A stretch of 64,000 bases of DNA, from assembly GCA_016859345.1 (NCBI GenBank), contig CM029126.1, positions 9,296,527 through 9,360,526 on the forward strand, read 5' to 3'. Below, piece by piece: positions 26,488 to 38,459 of this stretch (the stretch's first letter is position 1; every line of letters begins with the position of its first letter). The notes under the pieces were generated by a model that was not told the origin of the DNA, did not search any database, and saw nothing but the letters and a program-made list of their open reading frames with translations. Position numbers and translations under genes: made by a program. The stretch is from Istiophorus platypterus. Lineage: Eukaryota > Chordata > Actinopteri > Istiophoriformes > Istiophoridae.

Positions 26488-29400
26488 CATACTTCCCTGT
26501 AAAATTTATTTTCTTTGAACTCCCTGTAATCAGCATTTAACAGCCAACTGTGGAAAGCAGCCATAATACTATTTCATTCATTCATATGGTAGTATCCTCC
26601 TGAAATATTTCCAGAACTTAATGAATTGTCTTCCACACTAAGGCTTTTTAAGGCCTTCAGAGTTGGCAGAATCTAGCTGTGGCTTCCTGTAAAGGATTCC
26701 AGAGTACTAAAAAAAATCAAGCAAAGATAAGAGGAACTGAGGGAAGAGAGCAAAGCGGGTGGCAGGGTGGAGAGACGGAGGAATGAGGAAGAAACGGAAG
26801 CGGCAGAGGGGAGTACAAGGGAAAGACAGGATAAAAAGGGAAAACCCCTTCTCTTTCCCCTGCGCCTCTCCTCACACACTTGCATTCCTGCTAAATGAGT
26901 GGATCACCATGAAAGAGAGGAGAGGAGAGAAGAAAAGAGAAGAGAAGAGGTTTGTGGGCATGAACGGCTCCATGCATTAGGCAGTGACAAACACAAAGAA
27001 AGGTGGAAGGCAACGCTTTCCTTTTGCAATGAACATGGGGGATAGGACACTCCTGTTGCACAAATAAACATCAGACGCTCTTATGTCAGTGATGTTGACA
27101 GTTATACTGATAGCATCAGTCAGTTGATCCGTCATGGATAGAAACCCTAAATTCTCTTACAGTAAGATATATTCAGTGAGATGTGAAAAAAGAGGCAGTA
27201 GTGAGTGAGCAAGACAGATAGAGAGACTGAGCAAGAGAGTGAGAAAGAGAGAGAGAGAGAGAAACGGAGAGAGAGAAAGACATACGCAGGAAGGGAAAGT
27301 CCCTATAAACTACCTTCTGAACCTCAGTGCTAGGTATGTTGAGAAACAGCCCAAAGCAAGGGGGGGGGGGTCATGTGACTTCTCGGAACAAGGATACTAA
27401 AGCACACACAAACACAGAGACGTCTTGCTCATGCACACACACATGTACACTCACACTAAAAAAAGTAAAACTGCATGCAACCAAGATGCACATAAACAAA
27501 CAGAAAAAAATCAATTATGAATGAATGTGAATCTGAATAAAGTATAGTGAACTTTTCCATTTATAGAAATCTTTCTAAGTGATTATTGAATTGTTATAGA
27601 TCATCCTCCCCTGCATGGTAACAGTAAAACATACAGTTTATGTCTTTATTCTAAAGCACATGACCAACAGCTCATGTTTTCGTGTGGGTGGCCCCTCGGG
27701 ATTCAGTCCCCAAACCCCACTAGTGTCACTGCCGTGCACTTTGCCATCAGCTGTGGCGAGAGCAGCAAAAAGTAAACTACTCTACTCTGCTGTTTGTGTT
27801 GCAGTATGACCAGTGTGGGAGTATCAAACAGCTGTTTCTATCATCATAGTAGTTCAGTGAGAAGCAAGCACTGCACTATTGTTCAGTCATGGTACTGATA
27901 GTAACACTCTGTCAAAAAGTTCCATACGAAAACCACAGAAACTCTGGACCTATTATCAATATTGGAAAAGCTGTATTTTAATTTTGCCTTTTGTTTGGGA
28001 AGTTGAGCAGTGCCAGAAAATGCATTCAGGTCAGTCTTGTAAACTTCGTGTTTTGAAAAATAAAAAGTTCCCTGGCCCTCATTTTGATAAGTGCATTCTT
28101 CATGCCTGGTAGTCAGTCAAAACCACACGATCTGGTAGGCAAATGACTGTGATAGGACCTGTGCCTGAAAATCTCCCTTTTTGGTTATAACTGTATATAG
28201 CATTATATATGTGACTATGTGATAGAAGAGTGTGTGCGTGTGTGTGTGTGTGTGTGTGTGAGAGTGTCTTTGTTTATTTTTTTGTGTGTGTGTGTGTGTC
28301 ACATGCATGCGTTTTCATACACAGGATATCGCCAAACCCATACTGTCAGGCCTTGTGCGGTGGGGAAAGACAACAACGGATGATAGCACCAGCGTTATTT
28401 CTGGTAAGAGAGCCCATGTCGTTCTGTGTGGTGTGAAACCCCAGTTTTCAGAACTACAGACCTGCACAGTTCAGGTGCTTTCTCTGTTGAAGGATGAAAG
28501 AGAGAAAGCTGGCGAATTTGCTGAGGAGGAGGGCAGGGAGAATGAGACTATATAAGGGAATGCGGAAGTGTTGGCATAAGGCCAGTGGTTGGGACAGCCC
28601 TGGATTGGGAAACACGTAATTACAGTAAGCTATGCTGTAGCTAATAGTTTATGTTGAGCATAATTTGCAAGAAGTTTAAGGACACAAACAAATTTTCCAT
28701 AAGAAAGACTAGTCACATCAGGGAAAGTTCATTGGGTCCATTTGCCATAAAAAGCATAAATAGCCAAAACTGCCCTACAAAAAGACTTTTTTCTTTGTAT
28801 GCAAGAAAAAATTCAAATTATATCCTGCAAAAGCAGTTATGTCATGCCATTTTCCAGCCAGTTCATATGTTTTTAGTTAAGGCCAAGACATGAGATATGA
28901 GTACAGGGTTCATCAAAGTTCACAGAAGTCGCGCTTTGCTTCACTTAATCGTCATGACTCTCTCCACTGAGTTTCACAATATGGTAAATCCTTCTTTCAA
29001 ACCCTGAAAAATCCCTCCTCATAGAGAAACTGAGCACTAGAAAACCATGTACACAATAAAAGAGAACACAGGATTTCACATGTAGTCCTTCCCAGCATGT
29101 GCATGGCTTTGGCTTGCGGCAAGTACAGGTGGAGAAACCAGGAAGGGTGAATTCCAGTGCACAACCATAAAGCCACCATGACTGTAAGAGTATGCGATAA
29201 CATGGTGGAAGGCAAGGAGGAAACTGAGGCACTTCCTCTTTCATTCTTTTCCATGTAGCTGTTATCAGAGGGGTTAGGCAGGGGAATGTGTCCAATCACA
29301 CTTCTATTCTTTACTTGTCTTTCATAATTGGATATTGATTGATGCTGAGTCCTATTTTATATGTTATAAAATAGAACTAAAAATTAAAAAAAAAAAATCT

Positions 29401-32400
29401 CTCTGTCGATTGGATCCACAGAAATTGCAAGGAAGGCAAACGTGTGCCTCAAATGTCAAAATGTTAATTAGAAGTCTGCATTTGTAAAGTCAAAATAGCA
29501 ACTGTGTTTGCATGCATGTGCGAATGTATGCTTTAATGGACAGAAATGTGGCGTGTATATATCAAAAGTCTATTTGTTTTACCTGACGGAGGTTGTTGTA
29601 GATATCGAGGCCCCTGCGAGCCCACAGCAGGAGATTGATCAGCGTGCCGACAATGGCCACTTCCCCCTGCACCACAGCTATATGAAGAGCTCTGTAATGA
29701 ATAAAAAAAAAACACCACATAAAGAATGTTACACCAACAGTTGTAAACAGAAATGCTGCCTTAGAGAACTCAATTTATAGGGAATTTAAATGGTTAACAA
29801 GTTTTCCTTGCACTGTGACCCACTGATACTTTATATCCCTGAAATAACTTTTAAGTAAATGTCTGCATCACTGATGGTGGTTGGAATTTTTTTTCAAAAG
29901 CTAAATCTGCGAACTGTTAAAACCAGGGTATTGCATATCACGTCCCTGAAGGGTAGCAACAAAACTGTTCAAAAATTCAACTTAAAGCAATAGTTGGACA
30001 TTTCAAGAAATGTTCCCAGTCATTCACAGTTAACTCTTGTATCTGTCCATGCAATTTAAGGCTACAACTAGCCGGCTAATTAGCTTAGCCCATCGGAAAG
30101 ACTGGATACCGCCACCCCTGCTCGGTCAAAAGGTACAAAAAAGCAAAAAGCACTAAAAGGTTTCAGACAGGTTGTGATTTAACAGAGGTTATGTGCTGCA
30201 CTTTTTCTGGGCTGGGCACAGGGACCTCTTAAAACCTCAGATGGTCGACCTGAAACCTCCAAGTGACAACAAGCCATTTTCTTTAGCTTTTACACTCACG
30301 TTTTTTGTATAGATTCAACAAATGAGATATAAGAAGTTCATTATTGAACTTTTTTGATGCTCATAGAAGGATTTTGTCACATTTAGACAGAGCCAGCCCA
30401 TCTTCCCCCTTTGTGTTCAGTTTTCATGCTAAGCTAAAGTAACTAGCAATCGTGCTGTTGCTTTAAATTTATAAAGTTGATATCACTCATTGGGATAAAA
30501 AACATTCCCTTCACAGCCTTAAAGCTTAACCCATAAATGATTTAAGTTTATTTCATGGTCAGAGAAGCAAATTCCACTGATCTTGATCTAAATTATCCCA
30601 CTGACAGTTGTACAGAGGAGCTCCACAGATGTCAGGCATGACTCACAGTATTCTTATCACACCCTTATCAAGAATAAAGGGGAAACCACTATCTGTGGTC
30701 TCTACATGAAGTGAAAGAGCAAATGCAAGCCAAAGTTTAGGAAAGGGAAGAGCAGAAAACTCAGTGGGGGGAGGGCAGTATAGCCGTTTTCACATTTTTT
30801 CTTTTTTCATGCTGTCAGAAGAAGTAGCTTCCAGTAAGAGCCAGATTGGTTTTATGTCATTTCCTGTTGTCAGTAACAATGGCAGCACTTTTCTCATCTA
30901 TATGGTTCTGCGTGCTGTGAAATCCAGCGATTTAGCTGTATAGTTATTGACAGGGGCTTTCTGTAGCTTCACTAAATCGGCTTCATCCAGTGGATAAGTC
31001 ATAATCAGACATTCAGTACAACTGTGCAATAAGAAACTGGGACACTTCTTGAGAATAAGTTAAAAGTACCCTTGCATATAGTCTGAGGTCAGAAAATAAG
31101 TTCTCATAGTGACAAAAGCATTTGCAGCACTTCCTCTCCTCTATGGGTCCCACTGACATGGAGTTATTAACGGTGCTAATTTCCTGCCTGAAGAAATAAA
31201 GATTAAAGACCTCTGAGGAAATAACAGACATGTATAAGGCTATGGTATACGTTTGCACAAAACAACTACACTTTCCTGCACATTTCATCAAAATTGCTGT
31301 GTGATTCAAGGAAAAGTTATTTGCATATGTATGTGTCTATCTATCAATCTACATATCCTATTATGGTTTTATGGTATTACTGTTGCACATTACTGTAATA
31401 ATCACTTTCAACCACATAAAAGCAGTTTATATATACTGTGTATTCCTTTTGGAAGCATTCAAATCTTTGGCAATGTGTGTATATTCAGAACAATTACTAA
31501 TAATGTATATGAACTGAAGGGTACACATGTGCCAACACAACACAACACAAAGCCATGCTCTTCTCTCTCTCGGTATATTATTGAGCAGTTACAAAAACTG
31601 CAAAAAAAAAAGGAATGCAAGTGGATTAACTGTGTGTGCATGTATATAAACATACATAATTCCTACATATGCATGAGCAAGCGTGGATATTTACTGTAAA
31701 GCATAGGTAAAAAAGATGAAAGTTGCAGCACAAGATCAGGTTGGAACTGCAACTGCAAAAAAAAAAAAAAAAAAAATCAGATGATTTGCTCCTGACGTAC
31801 GAGTCAAAAGCAGAACTTTGTACGTTTAAATGGAGTTGAGCATGCTGGTTCTTTCCTCAGCTGTTCCCTGTTCCTGTAACTGAGCTCAACCCAGTGAACA
31901 AATCTGTGCCAATAAAGATCTCTGGTCATGTTTCTTGTATATGCCACCAGCTACCTATCATTTGCTTATTTCCAATCCTCTTACAGTATATCCACAGTCA
32001 AATATGGTTACAGGGTGTTCAGGTATGACTTGGCTAGGGTTTTGTCACTCTGATGAGCTGAAAGCCAAGTGCCAGCTGCACTTTGAAAGTTTGAATAACA
32101 ACTGCATTAGAGCTCACAAATTCTCTAAAAATTGAACTCATCAATGGTTGCCTATTTGTGGTCCAAAGGTCATCCTATCTCTCTTATACACTTTTCTATC
32201 TGCATCCATCTCTGACTTTTTCTCTTGAGATGAAACTATGCTGTTTCTAGTTCCTGGAAGTCAGGCAGACCACAGCCCCAGATAACCTCAGGCACAGCAA
32301 CACTGACGCAGACAGGAGTCCCAAGCTCGCCACACTAAAACAGTCAGTCTATGTGTAAGCGTGTGTTTATGTGTAACAGTGAGTGACAAAAAAAATAAAT

Positions 32401-35400
32401 AAATAAAAAAACAGACTGCAAGAAAAAAGTGAAGCCAGACCGAGAAGGCAGCATATGTGCGGTATCCTGTTCGGCATGGATGGTGAGGGCGCAGCTAAAC
32501 AGCTTGGTCAGACTGTATCTTAACATACAGTATCCTGTGGTCTGTGGACTAGCTGAACAATGGGATCATGTCTGAGTGTGCTTAAATAATAAACAAAAGA
32601 GAAGTGGAGATGCACCACAGTCCAATGAACAAAAAAGGATATTACTTCCAGATTGGCTGAGGTGAAAGTACTAGTGGGGGAAATTTGTCTGAGCAAACCT
32701 GGATGAGCAAGTATTTAATTGTTAAGGGGGATCTGTTTTTTTTTCCCAGGGCCTTCCTACATCCATAACTAACAGTAATCTACAATTGTAAAAACCAAAA
32801 CAAAATCAAAACATCATAGTGCATTTTACAGTACTACACTCAGTTTTAACCTAGAGTCAGATACAGTGGATAAGTGGGTGTGTCAAGCCTCTTTTGAGTT
32901 CTTAAGTGAAAACAACTAGGATATTTTCAGAGCAGCAGAACTTCTTGCGTAGAAAACCTCCACGGATGATAAAGGATATTGAACATTAATCTGCCTAAAT
33001 ATCACATAATCAACATACACAGAAGGCTAACAAATGCTGCTTGCAATCTCATAGTTAGTTTCAACTAGTGTTAATCTCTCATACCGCAGTCATGTGATGT
33101 TGGATGAGCAAACAGGATGGAGGACTGTCGGCCCAGGACATAATACTTAAAGTGACTTATTCACACCAACAGCAAACACTGTCTTTTACTAAGCCATCGT
33201 TTCAGTGTGAAGAGGGAATAACTGACTTTTACCTATGTGTACAATGGACCGAAGACCTTGATTACTGTTAATACTAAGATTAAGTTTGATGATTAATTCA
33301 ATGTCTTGACATTGGTCCTATTGGTCCTATGGACAGCAATGCCGGTCAGTAAATTTCGTCTAGTCTGAAATATTCACAACAAATGGTTGCATTGCTGTGA
33401 TATTTGGCACAGGTATCCATTGTAACCAGGTGATGAATCCTAGTGAATTCAGTCATGGCCCGGCTTTTTATCTAGCAACAAAAGCAGGTCAAATCTTCGC
33501 TTAACCAGTGAAATATCTTACCATCTACTGGATGGATTGACAGACAATTTGTGAAGATCCTCTGACTTTTTCTCTAGTGCAACCATGACGTTGACTTTTG
33601 ATGTTTTGAGCGAAATTTCCCCACCTCTATCATATGCATTGCCATGAAATTTGAGATACACAATCATGCCCCCCTCAGGATGAACTGTAATAACCTTCCT
33701 TCTTTTCAGTATTTAATTGACATTTCCATCACCCGCAACTGTACTGTGTGTAGTGCCATTTAGAAAATGGTAGCGTGCTACACGCTAAACTGACATGGTG
33801 CACATGGTAAACATGACCCACTAAATAGCCGCAGGTTATCATAATTGTTAGCATGTTGCTAAGCTGACGTTAGCAGTAAGTTCAAAGCAACTCTGTGCCT
33901 AGGAACAGCCTCACAGAACACACCAATGTGAAAGCAAATCAAGTGACTGACTGGAAGCATGTGGGTATTTGATTGTAGGAACTATATGGAAATAAACACA
34001 ACTGAAGATAACACACCCAAATGACTGAAACGTGGGGAGAAGCAAGTCACACCTAACACAGAAAAGGAGGGAGAGAGAGAGAGATGAAGTTGATAGAAAA
34101 GAAAGCGGTAAATGAGGAAGTGAGGAGCGGATGTTTGGGTTTTTTGAGCCCATTCATTTAAAAACACCCAGAAGAAGAGAGAGAGAGACAGAGACACCTG
34201 AGAAAAACCACAAACTGAGCACTCACTGGTTTTCCCGAAACTAAGGGGCTAAGAGGCGCTGAGAACAGACGCTGAACACCCCATTGACGTAAGAACTAAG
34301 TAAAATGCTGGCTATCACTGACATTATGCATTAACATATGCACATACACACCAGTCTACATACAGATAGTGCAAAAAAGGACAGGGGGCTGAGAATGTTT
34401 CTTTCTGCAGAATTCACAGAAAGTTTCAAACAACCACAAACCAATAAGTAGGTACTAAAAAAGCAAACCAAGGTCTCAGCTTTATTGCAAAGGAGATAGA
34501 TCTAGTGAGAGGTCTCTGCACAGCAGATTTGTTGAATTGAGTAACTGTAAATAAAATAATGTTCATATGAATTTTTCCTTTTGTTTTTGTTCTTCCCTGT
34601 ACACTTGGATATCTTACTTGTAAGATGCTCCAAAGGGGTGTGTCAACAATTTATTTACTAAATCTGAACATGAAAAATTAAAATCAGATTGGCCACCATG
34701 TTAAAGATTCCACAAATTATAAAGTACGTACCTATACTTTTGCACATACAAAAATTGCATTCTCCGTATTTCCTTTCCAATATCTGTTAACGGCAGACAT
34801 GGCACAGTGATTACAAGTCTTTGAAGTAAACACAGCATGAGACAATAAGCAGCTGTGACATGTCACAGGACTTACGGCACTGCTAAATGTTGGTCATCAC
34901 GAGTTGGTTTCGACTACATGCAAATGGTGCTGATACTTTTTGAAACCACAACATCAAAGTGCAATTAAATTCTTGGACATGCTATGTTTTCAGTCACTTG
35001 ACACTGTGTGTGTGATTGCTTGTTCGTGTTTAAGTATGTGAGTGTGTGTGTGTGTGTTCTTGTATCAGTTTGTCATTTCAGTTAGTGTGTGGGTGGGTGT
35101 TAAACCTTTAGACAAAGTAAAGTAACCATGCGTTAAAGTTTAATATTTGCATTCATGTGGTCCTGTGAACTCCTACAGTGTCCTGTGTACAGTATTCTCA
35201 TTCCCAACCCCCTACCCTACACCCTGAGAGACTTGTGGACCGAAAATTTTGGGTTGTTCACAACACAAACACGAGAACACATACATAAAATTCCTATTTC
35301 ATCAAACAGCTCTGACTCAAGTGCTATAGTTTCTAGGTTAGTGTGTTAGATCAAAGTCTCCATTGCAACTTGGTCAATCATTCCTGATCTACACTGAACC

Positions 35401-37001
35401 AGTTTCCCTCAAAGGAAGGGAAACAACAGCAAAGAATTTAGATGGATATGGGGGGAACAGTGACTACATTTTCAATATGCAGAACCAGGTGATTTACAGA
35501 GATTATATGAGAGTCATCTCATAAACCACAACACCAGACTGTAGGTCGTTGAGGCCAGTATTGTTTGAGACAGACCAGTGAATCACCTGTTTTGACTGGT
35601 TATTCATGTGACCATTTCAGTTTCACTTTTTGTGACAATGGGGACAGTTTAAAAAGGTGCAACTGACAGGCCTGCAGAGAGGAATGTGTAGATTGCAGTC
35701 TTTCATTGACTGATAAGGAGCTATCATGTGGAATGAAATGTCACAGGCCTTTTTTAATCTGTTACAGTAGGAAAAGCTAAAGTTTAAAATAATAAAATGA
35801 ATGGATTAATTCAATTTAAATGCTTCAGTTTCAGGGTTCCGGTATTGTGCATGCTGGCTTACTGTCACACTGTCATGGCTTACTGGGACTCTTGAATTTC
35901 CTAATCCTACAAGTCAAAATATCTTCTGTGGTAAAAGGCTACTGGTTCCTGCAAAGATGAATTTGGGAAGGCAGCTCTAGTGATAGACATACCGGATGCA
36001 CTAATCGGCAAACTATGTGTGAAATTTTGTGTGAAAACTTTAAGCTGAGATGATATACGAGATGAACCCTTTGGTCTGAGATATTTTTAATTTATTTCAT
36101 ATCATCTATTTAAAGGTTAAGATATGGTTCAATCTGCTGTCTATTAGCTAATATTCAGTGTCAAGTGCCATTTTTAGTAGCGGAAACATCTTTTCAACTA
36201 CTTCTTGCCCATAGAGGGCATTAGAGTAAAGAATGCTATGTTGTGTATATCAGTTTTAAGTAAAAGTATGAATTTTTAGAAAAAAAAAAACTATTTAAAA
36301 AACAATATGCATCAATTTTACAATTTGAAATTGTCCCTTTGTTGACGCATTAAGCTTTTGAAAAGATGGATTTTAACTTTCATTTTGGGCAAGTTTGCAC
36401 CTGACGAGTCCCCTCTTACAAGAAGTTGTGAATGTTTTGCATAATAAACTTTAACTACTAATCTCTGACTAATCATGTACAGTTCATCCCAAGTTTAAAC
36501 TCTAGGTCTCTACAGGAGAAAATTCAAGCCGGGTCTGCTCAGTCTACACAAAATGTGACAATGAATCCTCTTGATCGGCTGCAAATCTCATGAGTATTTA
36601 GGACTGCGGTGAGATTTCAGACCCATGAATTGTGCCAGGTTTTCAACTGCCAATTCAGCTGTCTGACTAAAATGTGATGATTTAAATTGCTCTGTGGATG
36701 AATCATAGCAACCTTTTAAGTTTATTGTATGCATTAGTTAGTAGGATGTTGCATGGATGGATGGATGGATGGATGTATGCATGAGAAAATTGTACACTGA
36801 GAAAGCGACAGCCAAACTTCAAACCTCTGCCATTTAAAAAAAAAATTCAACATACGTGTCTCCATCTTCATCTTGATGTGTAGCCAGGTTGATACCAGCC
36901 AGAAGGTTATTGGTTTGGTGGGCCAGAGGGTGGTTCGGCTCTGGGACAGGAGGAAAATAGTACCATGGGTAATTACCTGTGCAGGAATAACATAGAAAGA
37001 C

Positions 37002-37032
<31 letters not shown>

Positions 37033-37171
37033 CAAAGAAAGTGGGGTGGTGGTGGAGTTGGGCCGGTTGGAGGGGTGGGGGGGGGGGGCACAGAGGAAAA
37101 AGAATAAAAGAAAATTCCATATCTTAGCCAAAAATTTATATTTTTGTGTGAATCAAGTGTGTAACTCTGTA

Positions 37172-37203
<32 letters not shown>

Positions 37204-38459
37204 AAGTGTGTTTGTGAAGTGTGTGCGTGTGCGCGCGCGTGCGCGCGCGAGTGTGCGTGTGTGTGTGTGCGTGTGTGAGTGTATGTGTGTGTGTATGCGT
37301 GTGTGTGTGTGCGCGCGCGCGCGCGCGTGTGTGTGAGCGTGTCTACTTGAGCGGATTGTTCGAGCTACTTTTGTCTTGCTGGAGTAAAGCTGACTGGACA
37401 ATTTCAGCTTTCATAGATTCAGCTGTAGCCGCCGCATCAACTTGGACACTGATGTCTCTTCTTCCAGCTGTGACACAACTGGTGACGGAGAACACTGAAG
37501 GAGTGCGTTGTGTGTGTGTGTGTGTGTGTGGGGGGGGGGGTTACCTTGTATGCCGTTACTGGTTCAAGAGTGGAAACAGCATTAGCGGCGTTCATGTAAC
37601 ACCTATAAATGATTTTGAGAGCCTCTGCCGGTTGTGCCACGCTGTCTACGAAAACCTGAATGGTGACTCTGAACTCCGTCTCACCAGAGTGTGCATAACT
37701 TCCCATATCCCACAACCGACCCCGCGCTGACCGTACAAAACAACTGTTTTTCCCTCAGAGGACAGCGATCCAAACGCACTGCTACCGAAGAGGGCAACGA
37801 CAGCTTTGAAATCACAGCAAATCCTTGAAATGAGGCGGCGTAAAAAAGGGTCAGTCAAAATTTTCGAACATAGAATAAAAAGGTATTGTACTGGTGTAGC
37901 CAAAAGGGATGGATGTCTGCCAGGGGCGCTTACCGTAATTCAGCTGCAAAAGGCGTGCGGGGCATCTGTCCGGGCTCTGTCCCGTACCTGCATTCAGCCT
38001 GGGAGTCGGCGGCGCCACGCCGACCCTGTTGTCATCCGCGGGTCTTTCCAGAGGACTGGGCAAACTCTGACGGAATGTTAAGTCCGCGTCTTCCGCACGG
38101 GAGACGCGATCTCCGCTTTCTGGCGGAGCCGGGGACCGCGTCGGGATGTCCGGCGCGACGCGAAACCGGCGTTTCCTGAAAGGAAGCTTTCGAGAGGAAT
38201 CGTCCGCCGGCCGCTTGGGAGCAGCGCCGGTGCCAGCGCCGGTCCCTGCGCCGGTCCCTGCGCCCGGCGCGCCTCTGGCCCCGTCGCGGCGTGCTCCCGG
38301 ACTCCCGCACGCAGGGGTGGCAGGTGAGCCGGACCGCTGCAGTCCGCAGTCCGGAGCCCTCGGCCCGGCGGCCCCTCGCTCCCTGCCAGTGGTGCTCAGA
38401 TCCAGCGGCGCTGCGGCGACCGACTGCTGGTCACCGTTCATGGTCATGATCCTCGGCAT
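21509..38459 (-). CDS. bcl3: Bcl-3, atypical nuclear IkB ankyrin protein
   Basis: Bcl-3 binds NF-kB p50 or p52 homodimers in the nucleus and acts as co-activator or co-repressor. Exons (minus): 37934-38459, 36856-36976, 29583-29691, 24585-24786, 23035-23123, 22836-22913, 22316-22483 and 21509-21820, total 1605 nt, 534 aa. The last block probably contains a 93-nt in-frame intron (21628-21720, GTGAGG..TTTAG), giving nine exons and 503 aa. The N-terminus carries PLDLS (residues 18-22), a basic patch KLPFRKRRFR and a Pro-rich part. The ankyrin domain runs from DEDGDT through ALHIAVVQG, LDIYNNLRQ, TPLHLAVITQQPEMVDIL, DRNGQTALHLCCE, SPLHLAVLRGHKNLAQML, SGQSPLTHAVESNNADM, SGNTALHSACGRGQVDTV and HNDTPVMVAKNKK. 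The C-terminus is Ser/Pro-rich (SSSPSQS, TPHTPH, SPKTPS), as in human BCL3, where such sites control turnover. The ATG at 38459 is chosen because MPRI matches the human start MPR. Introns of 7.2 and 4.8 kb carry most of the repeats listed here. Confidence 0.95.
25085..25093 (-). promoter_or_regulatory. Candidate kB site, bcl3 intron 3
   Basis: GGAAATCCC on the plus strand (GGGATTTCC in the bcl3 direction) fits a Rel-type kB nonamer. A nine-base match occurs by chance about once in 130 kb on two strands, so alone it is weak. Confidence 0.25.
25167..25492. repeat. Fragment of the TTAA-type interspersed element
   Basis: It starts CAAAGGAATAGTTTTATATTTTGGG and contains AGCCTGGCTGTGTCCAAAGGTA, both characteristic of the family at 49373-49849. 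The 3' part is missing. It lies in bcl3 intron 3. Confidence 0.65.
26245..26482. repeat. GT and CA microsatellites, bcl3 intron 3
   Basis: Interrupted GT tract at about 26245-26281 and a clean CA tract at about 26451-26482. A GA-rich purine tract follows at about 27239-27279 and further GT tracts at about 28229-28300. All are simple-sequence repeats. Confidence 0.85.
27294..27303 (-). promoter_or_regulatory. Canonical kB decamer, bcl3 intron 3
   Basis: GGAAAGTCCC here is the exact reverse complement of GGGACTTTCC, the immunoglobulin kappa kB site. It lies in the intron between exons 29583-29691 and 24585-24786. The identical decamer occurs upstream of bcl3 at 40391. Function is inferred only. 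Confidence 0.35.
29982..30467. repeat. Near full-length TTAA-type interspersed element
   Basis: The left end TTAAAGCAATAGTTGGACA, the internal GGTTATGTGCTGCACTTTTT and ATGAGATATAAGAAGTTCATT, and the right part CATGCTAAGCTAAAG follow the same order as the copy at 49373-49849. It lies in bcl3 intron 2. Confidence 0.65.
33310..33905. repeat. Interspersed fish repeat (TTAGCATGCTAA-rich family)
   Basis: The stretch contains TTGCCATGAAATTTGAGATAC, CCCCCTCAGGATGAACTGTAAT, AGCGTGCTACACGCTAAAC, TGCTAAGCTGACGTTAGCA and CTGTGCCTAGGAACAGCC. These phrases occur in this order in a very common teleost interspersed repeat. It lies in bcl3 intron 2. The remainder of that intron (about 31-33 kb and 34-36.8 kb) shows no gene. 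Confidence 0.6.
36753..36775. repeat. (GGAT)n microsatellite
   Basis: Short perfect tract, 80 bp beyond the 3' end of bcl3 exon 2. Confidence 0.85.
37009..37032. repeat. (GA)n tract near the bcl3 exon 2 acceptor
   Basis: On the bcl3 sense strand this is a (CT)n pyrimidine run starting 33 bp upstream of the exon 2 acceptor at 36977-36978, so it may act as an extended polypyrimidine tract. Confidence 0.8.
37171..37337. repeat. Long GT/GC alternating purine-pyrimidine tract, bcl3 intron 1
   Basis: About 165 bp of almost continuous alternating purine and pyrimidine, including pure GC alternations (about 37230-37249 and 37312-37327) inside GT runs. A further GT run ending in G11 lies at 37509-37541. 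Such sequence has strong Z-DNA potential. It is 0.6 kb downstream of bcl3 exon 1. Confidence 0.9.

Noticed and set aside
31253..31699. 148-aa open frame on the plus strand in bcl3 intron 2
   Set aside because: No domain; sequence is AT-rich intronic DNA.
37221..37730. 169-aa open frame on the plus strand
   Set aside because: Much of it is Val/Cys from translated GT repeat; no domain or splice context, and it lies in bcl3 intron 1.
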